This document shows, piece by piece, positions 7,174-15,690 of a stretch of 17,104 nt of DNA. Position numbers and translations under genes: made by a program. The stretch is taken from assembly GCA_045592225.1 (NCBI GenBank), contig JAZNUH010000136.1, positions 1 to 17,104 on the forward strand. Direction: 5' to 3'. Numbering within the stretch: the stretch's first letter is position 1; every line of letters starts with the position of its first letter. The notes below the pieces were generated by a model, which was not told the DNA's origin, did not search any database, and was given only the letters and a program-made list of their open reading frames with translations. This stretch comes from JAZNUH01 sp045592225 (GTDB lineage: Bacteria > Bacillota > Clostridia > UMGS1883 > UMGS1540).

Positions 7174-8061
7174 ATGGATTCTTTTGTACTTAATCGAAGA
7201 CGAGCACTAAACAGTATGTATCGCGACAACTGTTTTATATACGTCCGCGAATGTGCTGACCCACAGATTATGCCGCACACACACGATTTCCTTGAAATTG
7301 TTTATATTACGCAAGGTGCGGGTGTACATTACATTGGCAATGAAATATATAACGTTACTCCCGGAGATGTGTTTATTGTTTCCACAAACGCAACACACTC
7401 ATTTGTATCTGACGATGCAACCAAACCTTTAATGCACTATGATTGTCTGCTTTTGCTTGATGAAGCAGCTGATCAGGTTGACTTTAGTCTTTTCTCCGAT
7501 ATTGCAACCGACCTTTTCTATAATGTCCTTTTTCCTCAGGATGTTAATCGTGCACCATATATTTATTTAAAGGATACAGACAGGTCGCTAAAGCGTATTC
7601 TGGATGCTATGGCAGACGAGACACGGAAGCCACAGGATGACAGTTCAAATCTTCTTTTTGGATGTGCTATAGAGCTACTTGTACTTTTAAGAAGACTTTA
7701 TAATCAACAATTCGGTAAAAACGAAACAATCCAAAAAAGACGTGAAGGTATTCTCATGGCAATCCACTACCTCGAGAAAAATTACACGCGCAAAATTTCG
7801 TTGAACGAGCTGTCACGTATTGCGCTTTTCTCCCCCAATTACTTTTGTACACTGTTTAAAGAAACAACAGGTCTTAATGTAACAGAATATATTCAACAAA
7901 TACGTAATAAAGAAGCAATTCATCTTTTGCTTTCAACAGACCTGACAGTCCGTGATATTTGCGAACAGGTTGGTTATAGCGACGAGCGATTATTCCGCAG
8001 GGTTTTCAGCAAATCAATCGGCTGTACACCCAGTGAATACAGGAAAAAATTTAAGCACTGA
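7174..8061 (+). CDS. AraC-family transcriptional regulator (cupin sensor plus HTH)
   Basis: Encodes 295 residues from an ATG at 7174 with GGAGGG 7 nt upstream. A longer frame from a TTG at 7126 is rejected because that TTG is the -35 box of the promoter. The N-terminal half (about 25-165) is a cupin sensor domain with PHTHDFLEIVYITQG at 35-49 and a PGDVFIV turn, which usually binds a sugar. The C-terminal half (about 195-293) is a double helix-turn-helix: KISLNELSRIALFSPNYF, then LTVRDICEQVGYSDERLFRR and the GCTPSEYRKKF ending. It is divergent from the GH78 gene and shares its control region, so it is probably the locus activator responding to rhamnose or a related sugar, as RhaR/RhaS do. The ligand is inference. 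Confidence 0.92.
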   Translation: MDSFVLNRRRALNSMYRDNCFIYVRECADPQIMPHTHDFLEIVYITQGAGVHYIGNEIYNVTPGDVFIVSTNATHSFVSDDATKPLMHYDCLLLLDEAADQVDFSLFSDIATDLFYNVLFPQDVNRAPYIYLKDTDRSLKRILDAMADETRKPQDDSSNLLFGCAIELLVLLRRLYNQQFGKNETIQKRREGILMAIHYLEKNYTRKISLNELSRIALFSPNYFCTLFKETTGLNVTEYIQQIRNKEAIHLLLSTDLTVRDICEQVGYSDERLFRRVFSKSIGCTPSEYRKKFKH

Positions 8062-8066
8062 TACAA

Positions 8067-8095
8067 AAAAGGCTGAACAATTTGTTCAGCCTTTT
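8067..8095. terminator. Bidirectional intrinsic terminator between araC-type gene and recN
   Basis: AAAAGGCTGAACA (8067-8079) and TGTTCAGCCTTTT (8083-8095) form a perfect 13-bp stem with a 3-nt loop. It lies 5 nt after the regulator's stop. For recN the last two codons and the stop are inside the stem. The T-run is longer on the minus strand, so it serves the recN side best. Confidence 0.9.
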
Positions 8096-9726
8096 ATCAT
8101 TTCCTCTGCTGTAAGCAGTGCTTTTTCAGTTATCTTATCTCCGCTTATCATTCGGGCAATTTCTTTAATGCGTCCCGAATTGTCAAGTTCACAAACTGTA
8201 GTGGTAAAATTATCGGCAGATGTATCCTTTTCAATGAGATAATGATTTGTTGCCTGAGCCGCAATTTGTGGTAAGTGAGTAATGCAAAGTATTTGCTTAT
8301 CTGCTGCAAGTGCTTTAAGCTTTTCGCCTGTTTTCTGGGCTGCTCTGCCACTTATTCCCTGATCAATTTCGTCAAAAATTAAAGTAGGTATGCTATCTGC
8401 ACGCGACAGTACGCTTTTAAGCGCAAGGCAAATACGCGACATTTCACCACCCGAAGCAATTTTCGACAAAGGTTTTAAGGGTTCTGCCGGATTAGTGGAA
8501 ATTAAAAATTCGCACGAATTCGCCCCGGTTGGTCCCATGTCTGTATCTTCTAGCGAAATCTTGAATGTTGTTTTCGGCATATCAAGATCAGAAAGTTCTC
8601 TCTCTACTCTAGTCTCAATTTCCTGTGCCGCAGTTTTGCGCAGCCCGGATATTTTTTCAGCACTTTCTTTAAGCTTTATCAAAACATTCGAATATTCTTT
8701 TTTCTTTTCAGCTATTATTTTTCCACCCGTGTGTACAGATTGAGCCTGCTCGCGAAGTTGAACCCCGTATTCAATAATTTCATTAACAGACATATTGTAT
8801 TTATTCTTCAGTCTGTAAATAAGGTCAAGTCTTTCTTCAACCCTGTCAAGTTCTTCCTTGGAGTCATTCAAATTATCCGCATAGTCCTGTAGTGTTCGCG
8901 CAGTTTCCCGGGTTTTATAAAGTAAATCGTATAATACATCTTTAATTTCGCCAAGCTCTTCATCAAGCAAACTTACAGAATCCAGCGATGACACACCGTT
9001 TGACAGCATATCGGTTGCCGACATATCCCCGCCATGAATAAGTTGATATGCTTTGGTAATGCTTTCGCGTATCTTATCAGCGTTGCGAAGTTTTTGCCTT
9101 TGTTCAGCAAGAATTTCATCTTCACCCGGCTGAAGATATGCACTTTCTATTTCATCAGCCCAAAAGCTAATAATTTCAAGTCGTTCTGCCGTCTTCACAT
9201 GTTCGTTTTCGAGTTCTTCTATAGTATGTAAAAGTTCATTCTTTTCTTTATACAGTTTTCTATAGTTATCAAGTTCATTTTCATCACCGGCATACTTATC
9301 TACATACTCAATATGAGTAGAAACTTTTATAAGAGAATGACTGTCATTCTGACCGTGAATGTTTAAGATACTGTTACCAATCTCGCGCAGTTCTGATACA
9401 GATATCATTTTGCCATTAATCTTACATACATTACGGCCATCTGTGTAAATTTCTCTGCTGATCACAAGATTGTTATCCTCAACCAAAATATTATTTTCAT
9501 CAAAAAAAACAGATGGTAAGAAAAAAGCCGCATCTACACGGGCACTTTTTTCTCCGTCTCTGATTATATCACGACTTGTACGTGCGCCAAGAACAAAATT
9601 AATTGAATCTATTATAAGTGATTTACCCGCACCTGTCTCGCCGGTCAAAACATTAAGGCCGTTGCCGAAACCGATTTCAGCACAGCCTATAACTGCAATA
9701 TTTGAGATAGCAAGTTGACAAAGCAT
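8086..9726 (-). CDS. recN: DNA repair ATPase RecN
   Basis: Encodes 546 residues, normal for RecN, the SMC-like ATPase acting early in double-strand break repair and recombination. Walker A GETGAGKS is at 29-36, then a long central coiled coil (about 150-370) rich in Glu, Lys and Leu. The C-terminal half-site has the ABC signature SGGEMSR (425-431), Walker B TLIFDEID (448-455) and the switch His in ITHLPQ (484). The ATG start at 9726 has AGGTG upstream overlapping the end of argR, with only 4 bp between the genes. It is last in the proS-pfkB-nadK-argR-recN operon. Its stop codon lies inside the shared terminator hairpin. Confidence 0.97.
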   Translation of the reverse strand: MLCQLAISNIAVIGCAEIGFGNGLNVLTGETGAGKSLIIDSINFVLGARTSRDIIRDGEKSARVDAAFFLPSVFFDENNILVEDNNLVISREIYTDGRNVCKINGKMISVSELREIGNSILNIHGQNDSHSLIKVSTHIEYVDKYAGDENELDNYRKLYKEKNELLHTIEELENEHVKTAERLEIISFWADEIESAYLQPGEDEILAEQRQKLRNADKIRESITKAYQLIHGGDMSATDMLSNGVSSLDSVSLLDEELGEIKDVLYDLLYKTRETARTLQDYADNLNDSKEELDRVEERLDLIYRLKNKYNMSVNEIIEYGVQLREQAQSVHTGGKIIAEKKKEYSNVLIKLKESAEKISGLRKTAAQEIETRVERELSDLDMPKTTFKISLEDTDMGPTGANSCEFLISTNPAEPLKPLSKIASGGEMSRICLALKSVLSRADSIPTLIFDEIDQGISGRAAQKTGEKLKALAADKQILCITHLPQIAAQATNHYLIEKDTSADNFTTTVCELDNSGRIKEIARMISGDKITEKALLTAEEMIKG

Positions 9727-9730
9727 ATTT

Positions 9731-10186
9731 TCACCTGTTAATCATTATTTTAAGGTTATCAGTAAGTTTTTTTGCATCTTCCTCACTCTTTACAACAACC
9801 AAAACAGTATCATCACCACCGATTGTTCCCAGAATCTCGGGGTAATTCATACCTTCAAGCGTTATTGCTGCTGCCTGTGCCATCCCTGAAAGGGTTTTAA
9901 TCACAATGTTGTTAACAGCATAATTGACGCTTATAACAGAATGTGAGAAAATAGTGTGTATTCTGGAGTTACTGTCCAGCGAATTTTGCGCTCCTGCACG
10001 TGCGTAGTGGTATCGTCCGTCTGCAGACTGGCTTTTGACAAGGCGCAGTTCTTTTATGTCCCTTGAAACAGTTGCCTGCGTTACATTAAAACCCAAACGA
10101 ATAAGTTCATCAGAAAGCTCCTGTTGTGTTTCGATGAATTTTTCTTCTATTATTGTCAAAATTGCATTTTGTCTTTTTATTCTCAA
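9731..10186 (-). CDS. argR: Arginine repressor ArgR
   Basis: Encodes about 151 residues of an arginine-sensing hexameric repressor/activator (ArgR/AhrC). The N-terminal winged helix contains TQQELSDELIRLGF and the recognition segment VTQATVSRDIKELRLVK. The C-terminal oligomerisation and arginine-binding domain ends in GTIGGDDTVLVVV with the ligand-contacting DDT. I chose the TTG at 10186 because GGAG lies 8 nt upstream and the resulting MRIKRQ start matches the family; a GTG at 10195 would overlap that ribosome binding site. It sits between nadK and recN, a common Firmicutes order, although ArgR has no known direct role in either pathway. I saw no arginine biosynthesis gene in the window. Confidence 0.96.
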   Translation of the reverse strand: MRIKRQNAILTIIEEKFIETQQELSDELIRLGFNVTQATVSRDIKELRLVKSQSADGRYHYARAGAQNSLDSNSRIHTIFSHSVISVNYAVNNIVIKTLSGMAQAAAITLEGMNYPEILGTIGGDDTVLVVVKSEEDAKKLTDNLKIMINR

Positions 10187-10215
10187 AATAATCACTCCAA
10201 TCAGAGTATTTGTGG

Positions 10216-11088
10216 CTACAGTTTATTTCTTAAAAGATCATAAAAGCTCTTATTGTGAAGTCTTATAAGTTGTACAGCATGACTGGACTTTTCGATTCGT
10301 ACAATATCTCCACCGTGGAGCATATAGTTTTCCTGTCCGTCTGCTGAAATCGCACATTCGTGCTTTGACATTTCACCAATGGTTGCTTCTAAAATAACAG
10401 TGTCGGATACTACTATCGGACGTGTGTTAAGCATGTGAGGACAAATCGGCGTTAGAGTTATTGCTTTAACCTCCGGTTCAATAATAGGCCCACCGGCAGC
10501 AAGTGAATATGCCGTAGAACCTGCAGGTGTTGAAATTATAAGGCCGTCTGATCTGTATTTATCAACAAACCGTCCATTTGCAGTAACAGAAATCTCTGTA
10601 AGACGCGAAAAAGTTCTGCGTGTAATAACAACATCATTTACTGCTTCGGAAGACCAGAGTGTTTCACCATTTCTTATCACCGAAGCTTTTATAAGCATAC
10701 GTCTGTCGACTTTTGCGTTTTCAAGTAGTTTTTTAAAATCCGTTTCAAATAAATGTTCTTTTTCTGTTCCCGTCAAAAAACCTATATGTCCAAGATTTAC
10801 TCCGAGCACAGGTTTGTCATATGCTGCTGCACGACGCGCAGCAGACAGCAATGTGCCATCACCGCCTAACGAGATCGCAAAATCACATATATTAAAAATA
10901 TCACTGTTACCTACAAATGTAACACCATCAAGTAAGCCTCTGTATTTATCTTCAGCGTATAGATGCGCAAAATTCTTAAACCCGGCTATCACCCCTTGGG
11001 TATATTCCAGCCCCGGGTCCTTTTCAATGTTTGCGATTAATGCTATCTTTTTTATGCTATTCACCTCTGTATCAGCAAATTTTTTCAA
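10216..11088 (-). CDS. nadK: NAD kinase
   Basis: Phosphorylates NAD+ to NADP+ using ATP or polyphosphate in the cytoplasm. Numbering from the TTG at 11088 (290 residues), GGDGT at 75-79 is the diacylglycerol-kinase-type nucleotide motif, NDVVI at 151-155 region follows, and the NAD-site segment DGLIISTPAGSTAYSLAAGG covers 181-200. The start is uncertain. The TTG overlaps pfkB by 17 bp and has only AAGG 6 nt before it. A GTG at 11064 has no clear ribosome binding site. An ATA at 11055 has an ideal AGAGGTG 6 nt upstream and would give the classic MKKIALIAN start. It is third in the proS operon and is followed by argR. Confidence 0.96.
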   Translation of the reverse strand: MKKFADTEVNSIKKIALIANIEKDPGLEYTQGVIAGFKNFAHLYAEDKYRGLLDGVTFVGNSDIFNICDFAISLGGDGTLLSAARRAAAYDKPVLGVNLGHIGFLTGTEKEHLFETDFKKLLENAKVDRRMLIKASVIRNGETLWSSEAVNDVVITRRTFSRLTEISVTANGRFVDKYRSDGLIISTPAGSTAYSLAAGGPIIEPEVKAITLTPICPHMLNTRPIVVSDTVILEATIGEMSKHECAISADGQENYMLHGGDIVRIEKSSHAVQLIRLHNKSFYDLLRNKL

Positions 11089-12007
11089 TTATAACCTTAT
11101 CAAAGCCGGCTTTAAATTCTGAAAGCGACGGCAAATCTGTCCCTTCCTTCTGTATCTTTGCAGACGCAAAAGAAATGGCATATTTAAGCGACTCTGTAAA
11201 ACTCTCATTATGTGCGCATCCATATACATATCCCATAAGAAAACTGTCACCTGCACACACTGTGCTCTTGACCGGAACATTTAACGGAAAGGCTCTGTAA
11301 ATGCCGCTTTTGTTTGCTGCAACTGCTCCCACCTCTCCCAGAGAAACCAAAACAGTATCAATACCTCTGTTTAAAATTTCAGTAGTTGCTGCACAAACAT
11401 CATCTATAGTATTAAGTTTTTTACCAATGAGAAGCTCAAGTTCATATCGGTTAGGCTTGATGATACGAGGTTTTGCTTCAATTCCATTTTTAAAAACCTC
11501 ACCCTCAGCATCAAGCATGGTAACAGCACCGTTGTAATTTGCTATTTCAACAAGTTTTTTATAAATGTCACTGTCTGCACCGGGCGGAATACTTCCGCCT
11601 ATATGTATATAATCACTCTTTTTTGAAACTTCATCTGTTTTTTTATATATTTCTTCAACATCACGAAGTGTTATGAACGGTCCTATGTCATTTATATCGG
11701 TAAAAGTCTGATTTTTCTCATCCGCAATCTTAATATTAACACGTGTTTCACCATCTGTATGCACAAAATCAGTTTCTACTCCGATTTTAACAAGTTCATT
11801 TTCTATAAAACAACCGTTTATACCACTTACAAACCCTGCTGCGATTGCATTAAAACCACAAATTTTACTCATTGCAGCAACATTAATGCCTTTACCGCCT
11901 ATATTGGTTTTTATCTTTTTTGCACGATTTACCGAATTTGCAGCAAACGAATCTACCATGTAGGTTTTATCAATTGCAGGATTGAGGCTTATTGTTGAAA
12001 TTATCAT
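11072..12007 (-). CDS. PfkB-family kinase of the 1-phosphofructokinase (FruK/LacC) type
   Basis: Encodes 311 residues. The N-terminus SLNPAIDKTYMVDSF and the GGKGINVA motif (37-44) are typical of the 1-phosphofructokinase/tagatose-6-phosphate kinase group. The catalytic loop is STVCAGDSF, with the expected base Asp254 present; the residue before AGD is normally Gly and is Cys here, and Met258 replaces the usual small residue. It should phosphorylate a sugar phosphate with ATP, probably fructose-1-phosphate. However, no fructose PTS or FruR gene is beside it; it sits between proS and nadK. Its ATG overlaps the proS stop (ATGA) with AGGAG upstream, so it is translationally coupled. The family call is sure, the substrate is not. 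Confidence 0.88.
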   Translation of the reverse strand: MIISTISLNPAIDKTYMVDSFAANSVNRAKKIKTNIGGKGINVAAMSKICGFNAIAAGFVSGINGCFIENELVKIGVETDFVHTDGETRVNIKIADEKNQTFTDINDIGPFITLRDVEEIYKKTDEVSKKSDYIHIGGSIPPGADSDIYKKLVEIANYNGAVTMLDAEGEVFKNGIEAKPRIIKPNRYELELLIGKKLNTIDDVCAATTEILNRGIDTVLVSLGEVGAVAANKSGIYRAFPLNVPVKSTVCAGDSFLMGYVYGCAHNESFTESLKYAISFASAKIQKEGTDLPSLSEFKAGFDKVIIEKIC

Positions 12008-13713
12008 TTATTCAACTCCTCAGAAATGTATGAAGCAGCTTTTTCCATTGCATCAGCCGCAGACATCTCATCAAAGCCATCCTGGTTTCTGAATTTAAAC
12101 TCAACAACCTCTTCTCCCGCTTTTTTACCAACTGTAATACGTACAGGCAAACCAATCAAATCAGCATCCTTGAATTTAACGCCGGGACGTTCATCTCTGT
12201 CATCATACAGAACCTCTATGCCTTTATTCCAGAGCTGTGTATATATTTTATCAGCAAGTGCCGCCTGAACTTCATCAGCAGGATTTACAACAATAAGACT
12301 TACATGATAAGGAGCAAGCGCTGCAGGCCAGATTATGCCATTTTTATCATTATTCTGCTCTATAGAAGCAGCAAGGCAACGGTTAACACCTATGCCGTAG
12401 CAACCCATAATTACAGGTTCTTCCTCGCCTGATTCACCGGGGAATGTAAGACCAAGTGCCTTGGAATACTTTGTGCCAAGCTTAAAAATATGCCCAACTT
12501 CTATACCATGAGCAGTTGAAAGAGGTTTGCCGCATCTGGGACAGATGTCACCATCTTCAGCAAGACGAAGATCTAAAACCTTTGCGGGTGTAAAATCACG
12601 TCCGATTTCAACATTTATAAAATGATAATCTGTTTCATTTGCGCCTACTGCAAAGCTTTTCATTTCAGCAACTTCAAGATCTGCGTAAACTTCAATCCCA
12701 AGACCAACAGGGCCGGCAAAGCCTACCTGTGCATTGGTTATTTCTCTTACATCCGCAGCATCTGCAAGAGCAATTTCTGTTGCTCCGAGGAAATTCTGCA
12801 GTTTAACCTCGTTAACTTCTCTATCACCTCTTACCATAACAGCAACAAATTTGTCATCTGCTTTGTAAATAAGAGTTTTTGCAAACATATAAGGCTCAAC
12901 CTTAAGGAATTCTACAAGTTCTTCTATCGTGTGAACATTGGGTGTAAATATTTTTTCAATTTCTTTGCCATTGGATTCAAACTTTTTACCATCCGGCACA
13001 CATTCAGCCTTTTCGTCGTTTGCAGCGTATCCACAGGTCTTACAGGTAACAATTACAGCTTCACCCACTTCGGACGTAACCATATATTCCTGTGAACCTG
13101 AGCCGCCCATTGCACCTGAATCAGCATCCACAACAATGTAATCAAGACCCATTCTGTCAAAAATACGGCAGTATGCCTCATACATCTTTTTATAGGATAC
13201 ATCAAGACCCTCTGCCGATGTGTCAAAGCTATATGCATCCTTCATTATAAATTCACGGCTACGCATAACACCAAAACGCGGACGTCTTTCGTCACGGTAT
13301 TTGGTCTGTATCTGATACAGAGTCATGGGAAGCTGTTTGTACGAATGTACTTCGCTCTTAACAGTTTCTGTGAAAATTTCCTCATGTGTGGGTCCCAAAC
13401 AAAAATCTCTGCTATTTCTGTCCTGAAAACGGAACATTTCAGGTCCGAATACATCCCAACGACCTGAAGCACGATAAAATTCAGCAGGCAGAACAGCGCT
13501 CATTAAAAGTTCCTGTGCTCCTGCACGATCCATTTCCTGTCTTATTATATTCTCTGCTTTTTTAAGCGAGCGAAGTCCAAGAGGCAGATATGAATAAACG
13601 CCTGCCGCGAGTTTTCTTATCATTGCGGCACGCATCATAAGCTGATGACTTGCTATTTCCGCTTCAGCAGGTACTTCTCTGAGTGTAGGCATTAAAAGTT
13701 TTGATACTTTCAT
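12004..13713 (-). CDS. proS: Prolyl-tRNA synthetase (bacterial type with editing insertion)
   Basis: Encodes about 569 residues; charges tRNA-Pro with proline and clears mischarged alanine. I chose the ATG at 13713 because MKVSKLLMPTLREVP is the family start and a GGGGG ribosome binding site sits 11 nt upstream; a TTG at 13731 would put that site in the coding sequence. Class II motif 2 covers about 137-164 (TKYRDERRPRFG...). The INS editing domain lies at about 248-369, motif 3 MGCYGIGVNR at 436-445, and the anticodon-binding domain fills the C-terminal 100 residues. Cys pairs CKTCG and CPRCG flank the insertion. First gene of the minus-strand operon. No T-box leader is visible upstream, so regulation is probably constitutive. 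Confidence 0.97.
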   Translation of the reverse strand: MKVSKLLMPTLREVPAEAEIASHQLMMRAAMIRKLAAGVYSYLPLGLRSLKKAENIIRQEMDRAGAQELLMSAVLPAEFYRASGRWDVFGPEMFRFQDRNSRDFCLGPTHEEIFTETVKSEVHSYKQLPMTLYQIQTKYRDERRPRFGVMRSREFIMKDAYSFDTSAEGLDVSYKKMYEAYCRIFDRMGLDYIVVDADSGAMGGSGSQEYMVTSEVGEAVIVTCKTCGYAANDEKAECVPDGKKFESNGKEIEKIFTPNVHTIEELVEFLKVEPYMFAKTLIYKADDKFVAVMVRGDREVNEVKLQNFLGATEIALADAADVREITNAQVGFAGPVGLGIEVYADLEVAEMKSFAVGANETDYHFINVEIGRDFTPAKVLDLRLAEDGDICPRCGKPLSTAHGIEVGHIFKLGTKYSKALGLTFPGESGEEEPVIMGCYGIGVNRCLAASIEQNNDKNGIIWPAALAPYHVSLIVVNPADEVQAALADKIYTQLWNKGIEVLYDDRDERPGVKFKDADLIGLPVRITVGKKAGEEVVEFKFRNQDGFDEMSAADAMEKAASYISEELNK

Positions 13714-13755
13714 AATTCTTTTGTCCCCCAAAATTCTATATTTGTAATAAATTAT

Positions 13756-13784
13756 ATAATAACAGATTTTAAAAATAAAATCAA
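13756..13784 (-). promoter_or_regulatory. Putative promoter of the proS operon
   Basis: On the minus strand, TTGATT (13784-13779), a 17-nt spacer ending in TGT and TATTAT (13761-13756) fit an extended -10 sigma-A promoter. A TATAAT overlaps 5 nt downstream. The leader to the proS ATG would be about 35 nt, too short for a riboswitch. Confidence 0.6.
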
Positions 13785-13865
13785 TAAAATATAAGTATTT
13801 TTTCTTTGATTATTATAAAGAATATAAAAAAATATAAGTTAACAGAAAATTAATAAATCAAAGTA

Positions 13866-13894
13866 TTGTATTAAATTTATATTTTTGCTATAAT
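13866..13894 (+). promoter_or_regulatory. Promoter of the yqhQ-prmC-amidase operon
   Basis: TTGTAT (13866-13871), a 17-nt spacer ending in TGC and a perfect TATAAT (13889-13894) form an extended -10 promoter. Transcription would begin near 13901, at the AAAGGAG ribosome binding site, leaving a leader of about 15 nt. The DNA between this and the proS promoter is very AT-rich, with only a weak TTCTTT/AAAGAA inverted repeat (13802-13822). Confidence 0.75.
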
Positions 13895-13915
13895 ACAGTC
13901 AAAGGAGATGATACT

Positions 13916-14863
13916 TTGGCAAAAGAACAAAAGCATATGACCAGCATTGGCGGGCAGGCTGTCATTGAAGGTGTTATGATGCGCGGACCGCTCGGAGTTG
14001 CTGTTGCAGTACGTAAGCCGGATGGCGAAATAGTTGTTGATAAAAGCTTATCTGCCCCCAAAGCGCAAACAAATAAATTATTAAAATTACCTATAATTCG
14101 CGGCGTTGTTAATTTTATTTCCTCTATGGTGCTGGGTGTTAAAGCCCTGACCTTCAGCGCTGACTTTGTCGATATCGAAGAGGATGATCCTGATTACAAG
14201 CCTTCAAAATTTGAAACTTTTCTCCAAAACAAGTTTGGTGATAAAACAAAAGATATCGTAATATATTTTTCTGTTTTTCTTGCACTTATAATGGGTATAG
14301 GACTATTTATTCTCCTCCCCACCTTTATTGCAAGCTTTTTAACCAAATTCCAGATGCCGGACATGCTTAAGACACTTATTGAAGGCGTTATACGCATTCT
14401 TATCTTTATGATATATATTATTGCAGTTTCGCAGATGAAGGATATCAAGCGTGTTTTCGAATATCACGGTGCAGAGCATAAAACAATTTTCGCATACGAA
14501 AACGGCGAAGAACTTACGCCTGAAAATGTACGCAAATATTCACGACTTCATCCCCGCTGCGGAACAAATTTCTTGCTGATTGTAATGATAGTAAGTATAA
14601 TTATTTTCTCTTTTCTTTCTTGGAGCAATGTATGGCTGCGTATGTTATCAAGACTCGCACTTCTCCCTGTTGTTGCCGGAGTAAGCTATGAGATAATAAA
14701 GTTTGCAGGCAGACATCAGACAGGGCTTTGTGCAATTCTCTGCAAACCCGGATTGTGGTTGCAACTTCTCACAACACGCGAACCTGATGACAGTCAACTT
14801 GAGGTTGCAATAGCGGCACTTTTAAATGTTAAAACAGAAAACAAAGAGGATGACAAATGGTAA
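13916..14863 (+). CDS. yqhQ: DUF1385 family membrane protein (YqhQ-like)
   Basis: Encodes 315 residues; the family's biochemical function is not known to me. The TTG start is supported by AGGAG 8 nt upstream and by the family opening, with GGQAVIEGVMMRGP at 12-25. Hydrophobic stretches at about 113-140, 156-171 and 217-236 are probable membrane segments. The most conserved soluble part is 182-220, with EYHGAEHKT and HPRCGT; the clustered His184, Glu187, His188, His212 and Cys215 could bind a metal, which is my inference. The gene overlaps prmC by 7 bp. The DUF1385-prmC pairing is common in Clostridia, usually beside rpmE and prfA, and suggests a link to translation termination that has not been explained. 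Confidence 0.93.
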   Translation: MAKEQKHMTSIGGQAVIEGVMMRGPLGVAVAVRKPDGEIVVDKSLSAPKAQTNKLLKLPIIRGVVNFISSMVLGVKALTFSADFVDIEEDDPDYKPSKFETFLQNKFGDKTKDIVIYFSVFLALIMGIGLFILLPTFIASFLTKFQMPDMLKTLIEGVIRILIFMIYIIAVSQMKDIKRVFEYHGAEHKTIFAYENGEELTPENVRKYSRLHPRCGTNFLLIVMIVSIIIFSFLSWSNVWLRMLSRLALLPVVAGVSYEIIKFAGRHQTGLCAILCKPGLWLQLLTTREPDDSQLEVAIAALLNVKTENKEDDKW

Positions 14864-15663
14864 TACACACTCTTTTGTCCAATGCTGCAAAACAGATTGA
14901 TAAACTTGATGCAGAGGTTTTGCTGGCTCACATTCTGGAATGTTCACGGACGGATTTATTTTTAAACAGGAATTTAACAGTTACAAAATCACAAGAAGCG
15001 CTTTTTGAGTCTTATGTCCAAAAGCGCTCTTTTGGTTGTCCTGTTTCTTATATAACCGGAACAAAGGAATTCTATTCACTTAATTTTTACGTCGGAGAGG
15101 ATGTCCTCATCCCCCGTCCTGACACCGAAACGCTTGTTGACTTTGCAATCCCGCTTTCAAAAAACAAGCGCGTGCTTGATATATGCTGCGGTTCGGGTTG
15201 TATTGGCATAAGCACCTATTTAAATGCCAAAGCTTCTTCCTTATCATTATGCGATATATCTGATAAAGCTCTTGAAATCACAAGAAGAAATTTAAATACA
15301 CACAAGATAACTGCAAATGTTTTTAAAATTGATATTTTATCGCAAGAGCTGCACGGCGAATATGATATAATACTTTCAAATCCACCCTATATCGAAACCA
15401 AGATAATTGACACGCTCGACAGGGATGTAAAAGAGTTTGAACCTTTATCCGCACTTGACGGCGGTGAGGACGGACTTATATTTTACCCCGTAATTGCTGA
15501 AAAAGCTCATAAAATTCTCACTCAAAACGGGTATCTAATATTCGAAATAGGTTATAATCAGGCAGAGCAGGTTACCGATATGATGAGCGAATTATTTTAC
15601 GATGTGAAAGTCATAAAGGATCTTGCCGGTAACGACCGGGTTGTATCCGGAAGAAAAAAATAA
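14857..15663 (+). CDS. prmC: Peptide chain release factor N5-glutamine methyltransferase
   Basis: Encodes 268 residues; methylates the Gln of the GGQ motif in release factors RF1 and RF2 using S-adenosylmethionine. A small N-terminal helical domain (about 1-80, with PVSYITGTKEFYSLNF) is followed by a Rossmann methyltransferase domain. The SAM-binding motif LDICCGSGCIGI is at 107-118, LIPRPDTE at 84-91 and the substrate-glutamine motif NPPY at 175-178. The ATG lies within the last codons of the DUF1385 gene and its ribosome binding site GAGGAT lies just before, so the two are coupled. The usual downstream partner prfA is absent; an amidase-like gene follows after 27 bp. Confidence 0.96.
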   Translation: MVIHTLLSNAAKQIDKLDAEVLLAHILECSRTDLFLNRNLTVTKSQEALFESYVQKRSFGCPVSYITGTKEFYSLNFYVGEDVLIPRPDTETLVDFAIPLSKNKRVLDICCGSGCIGISTYLNAKASSLSLCDISDKALEITRRNLNTHKITANVFKIDILSQELHGEYDIILSNPPYIETKIIDTLDRDVKEFEPLSALDGGEDGLIFYPVIAEKAHKILTQNGYLIFEIGYNQAEQVTDMMSELFYDVKVIKDLAGNDRVVSGRKK

Positions 15664-15690
15664 TCATATAATATACTGAGGTGATTTTAT

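Noticed and set aside
12622..13095. 157-codon open frame on the plus strand opposite proS
   Set aside because: It lies wholly antisense to clear prolyl-tRNA synthetase motifs, has no good ribosome binding site, and its Phe/Ile/Cys-rich composition is typical of an antisense shadow.
13714..13915. T-box leader or other riboswitch upstream of proS
   Set aside because: The leader after the inferred promoter is only about 35 nt and no T-box sequence or terminator/antiterminator pair is seen.
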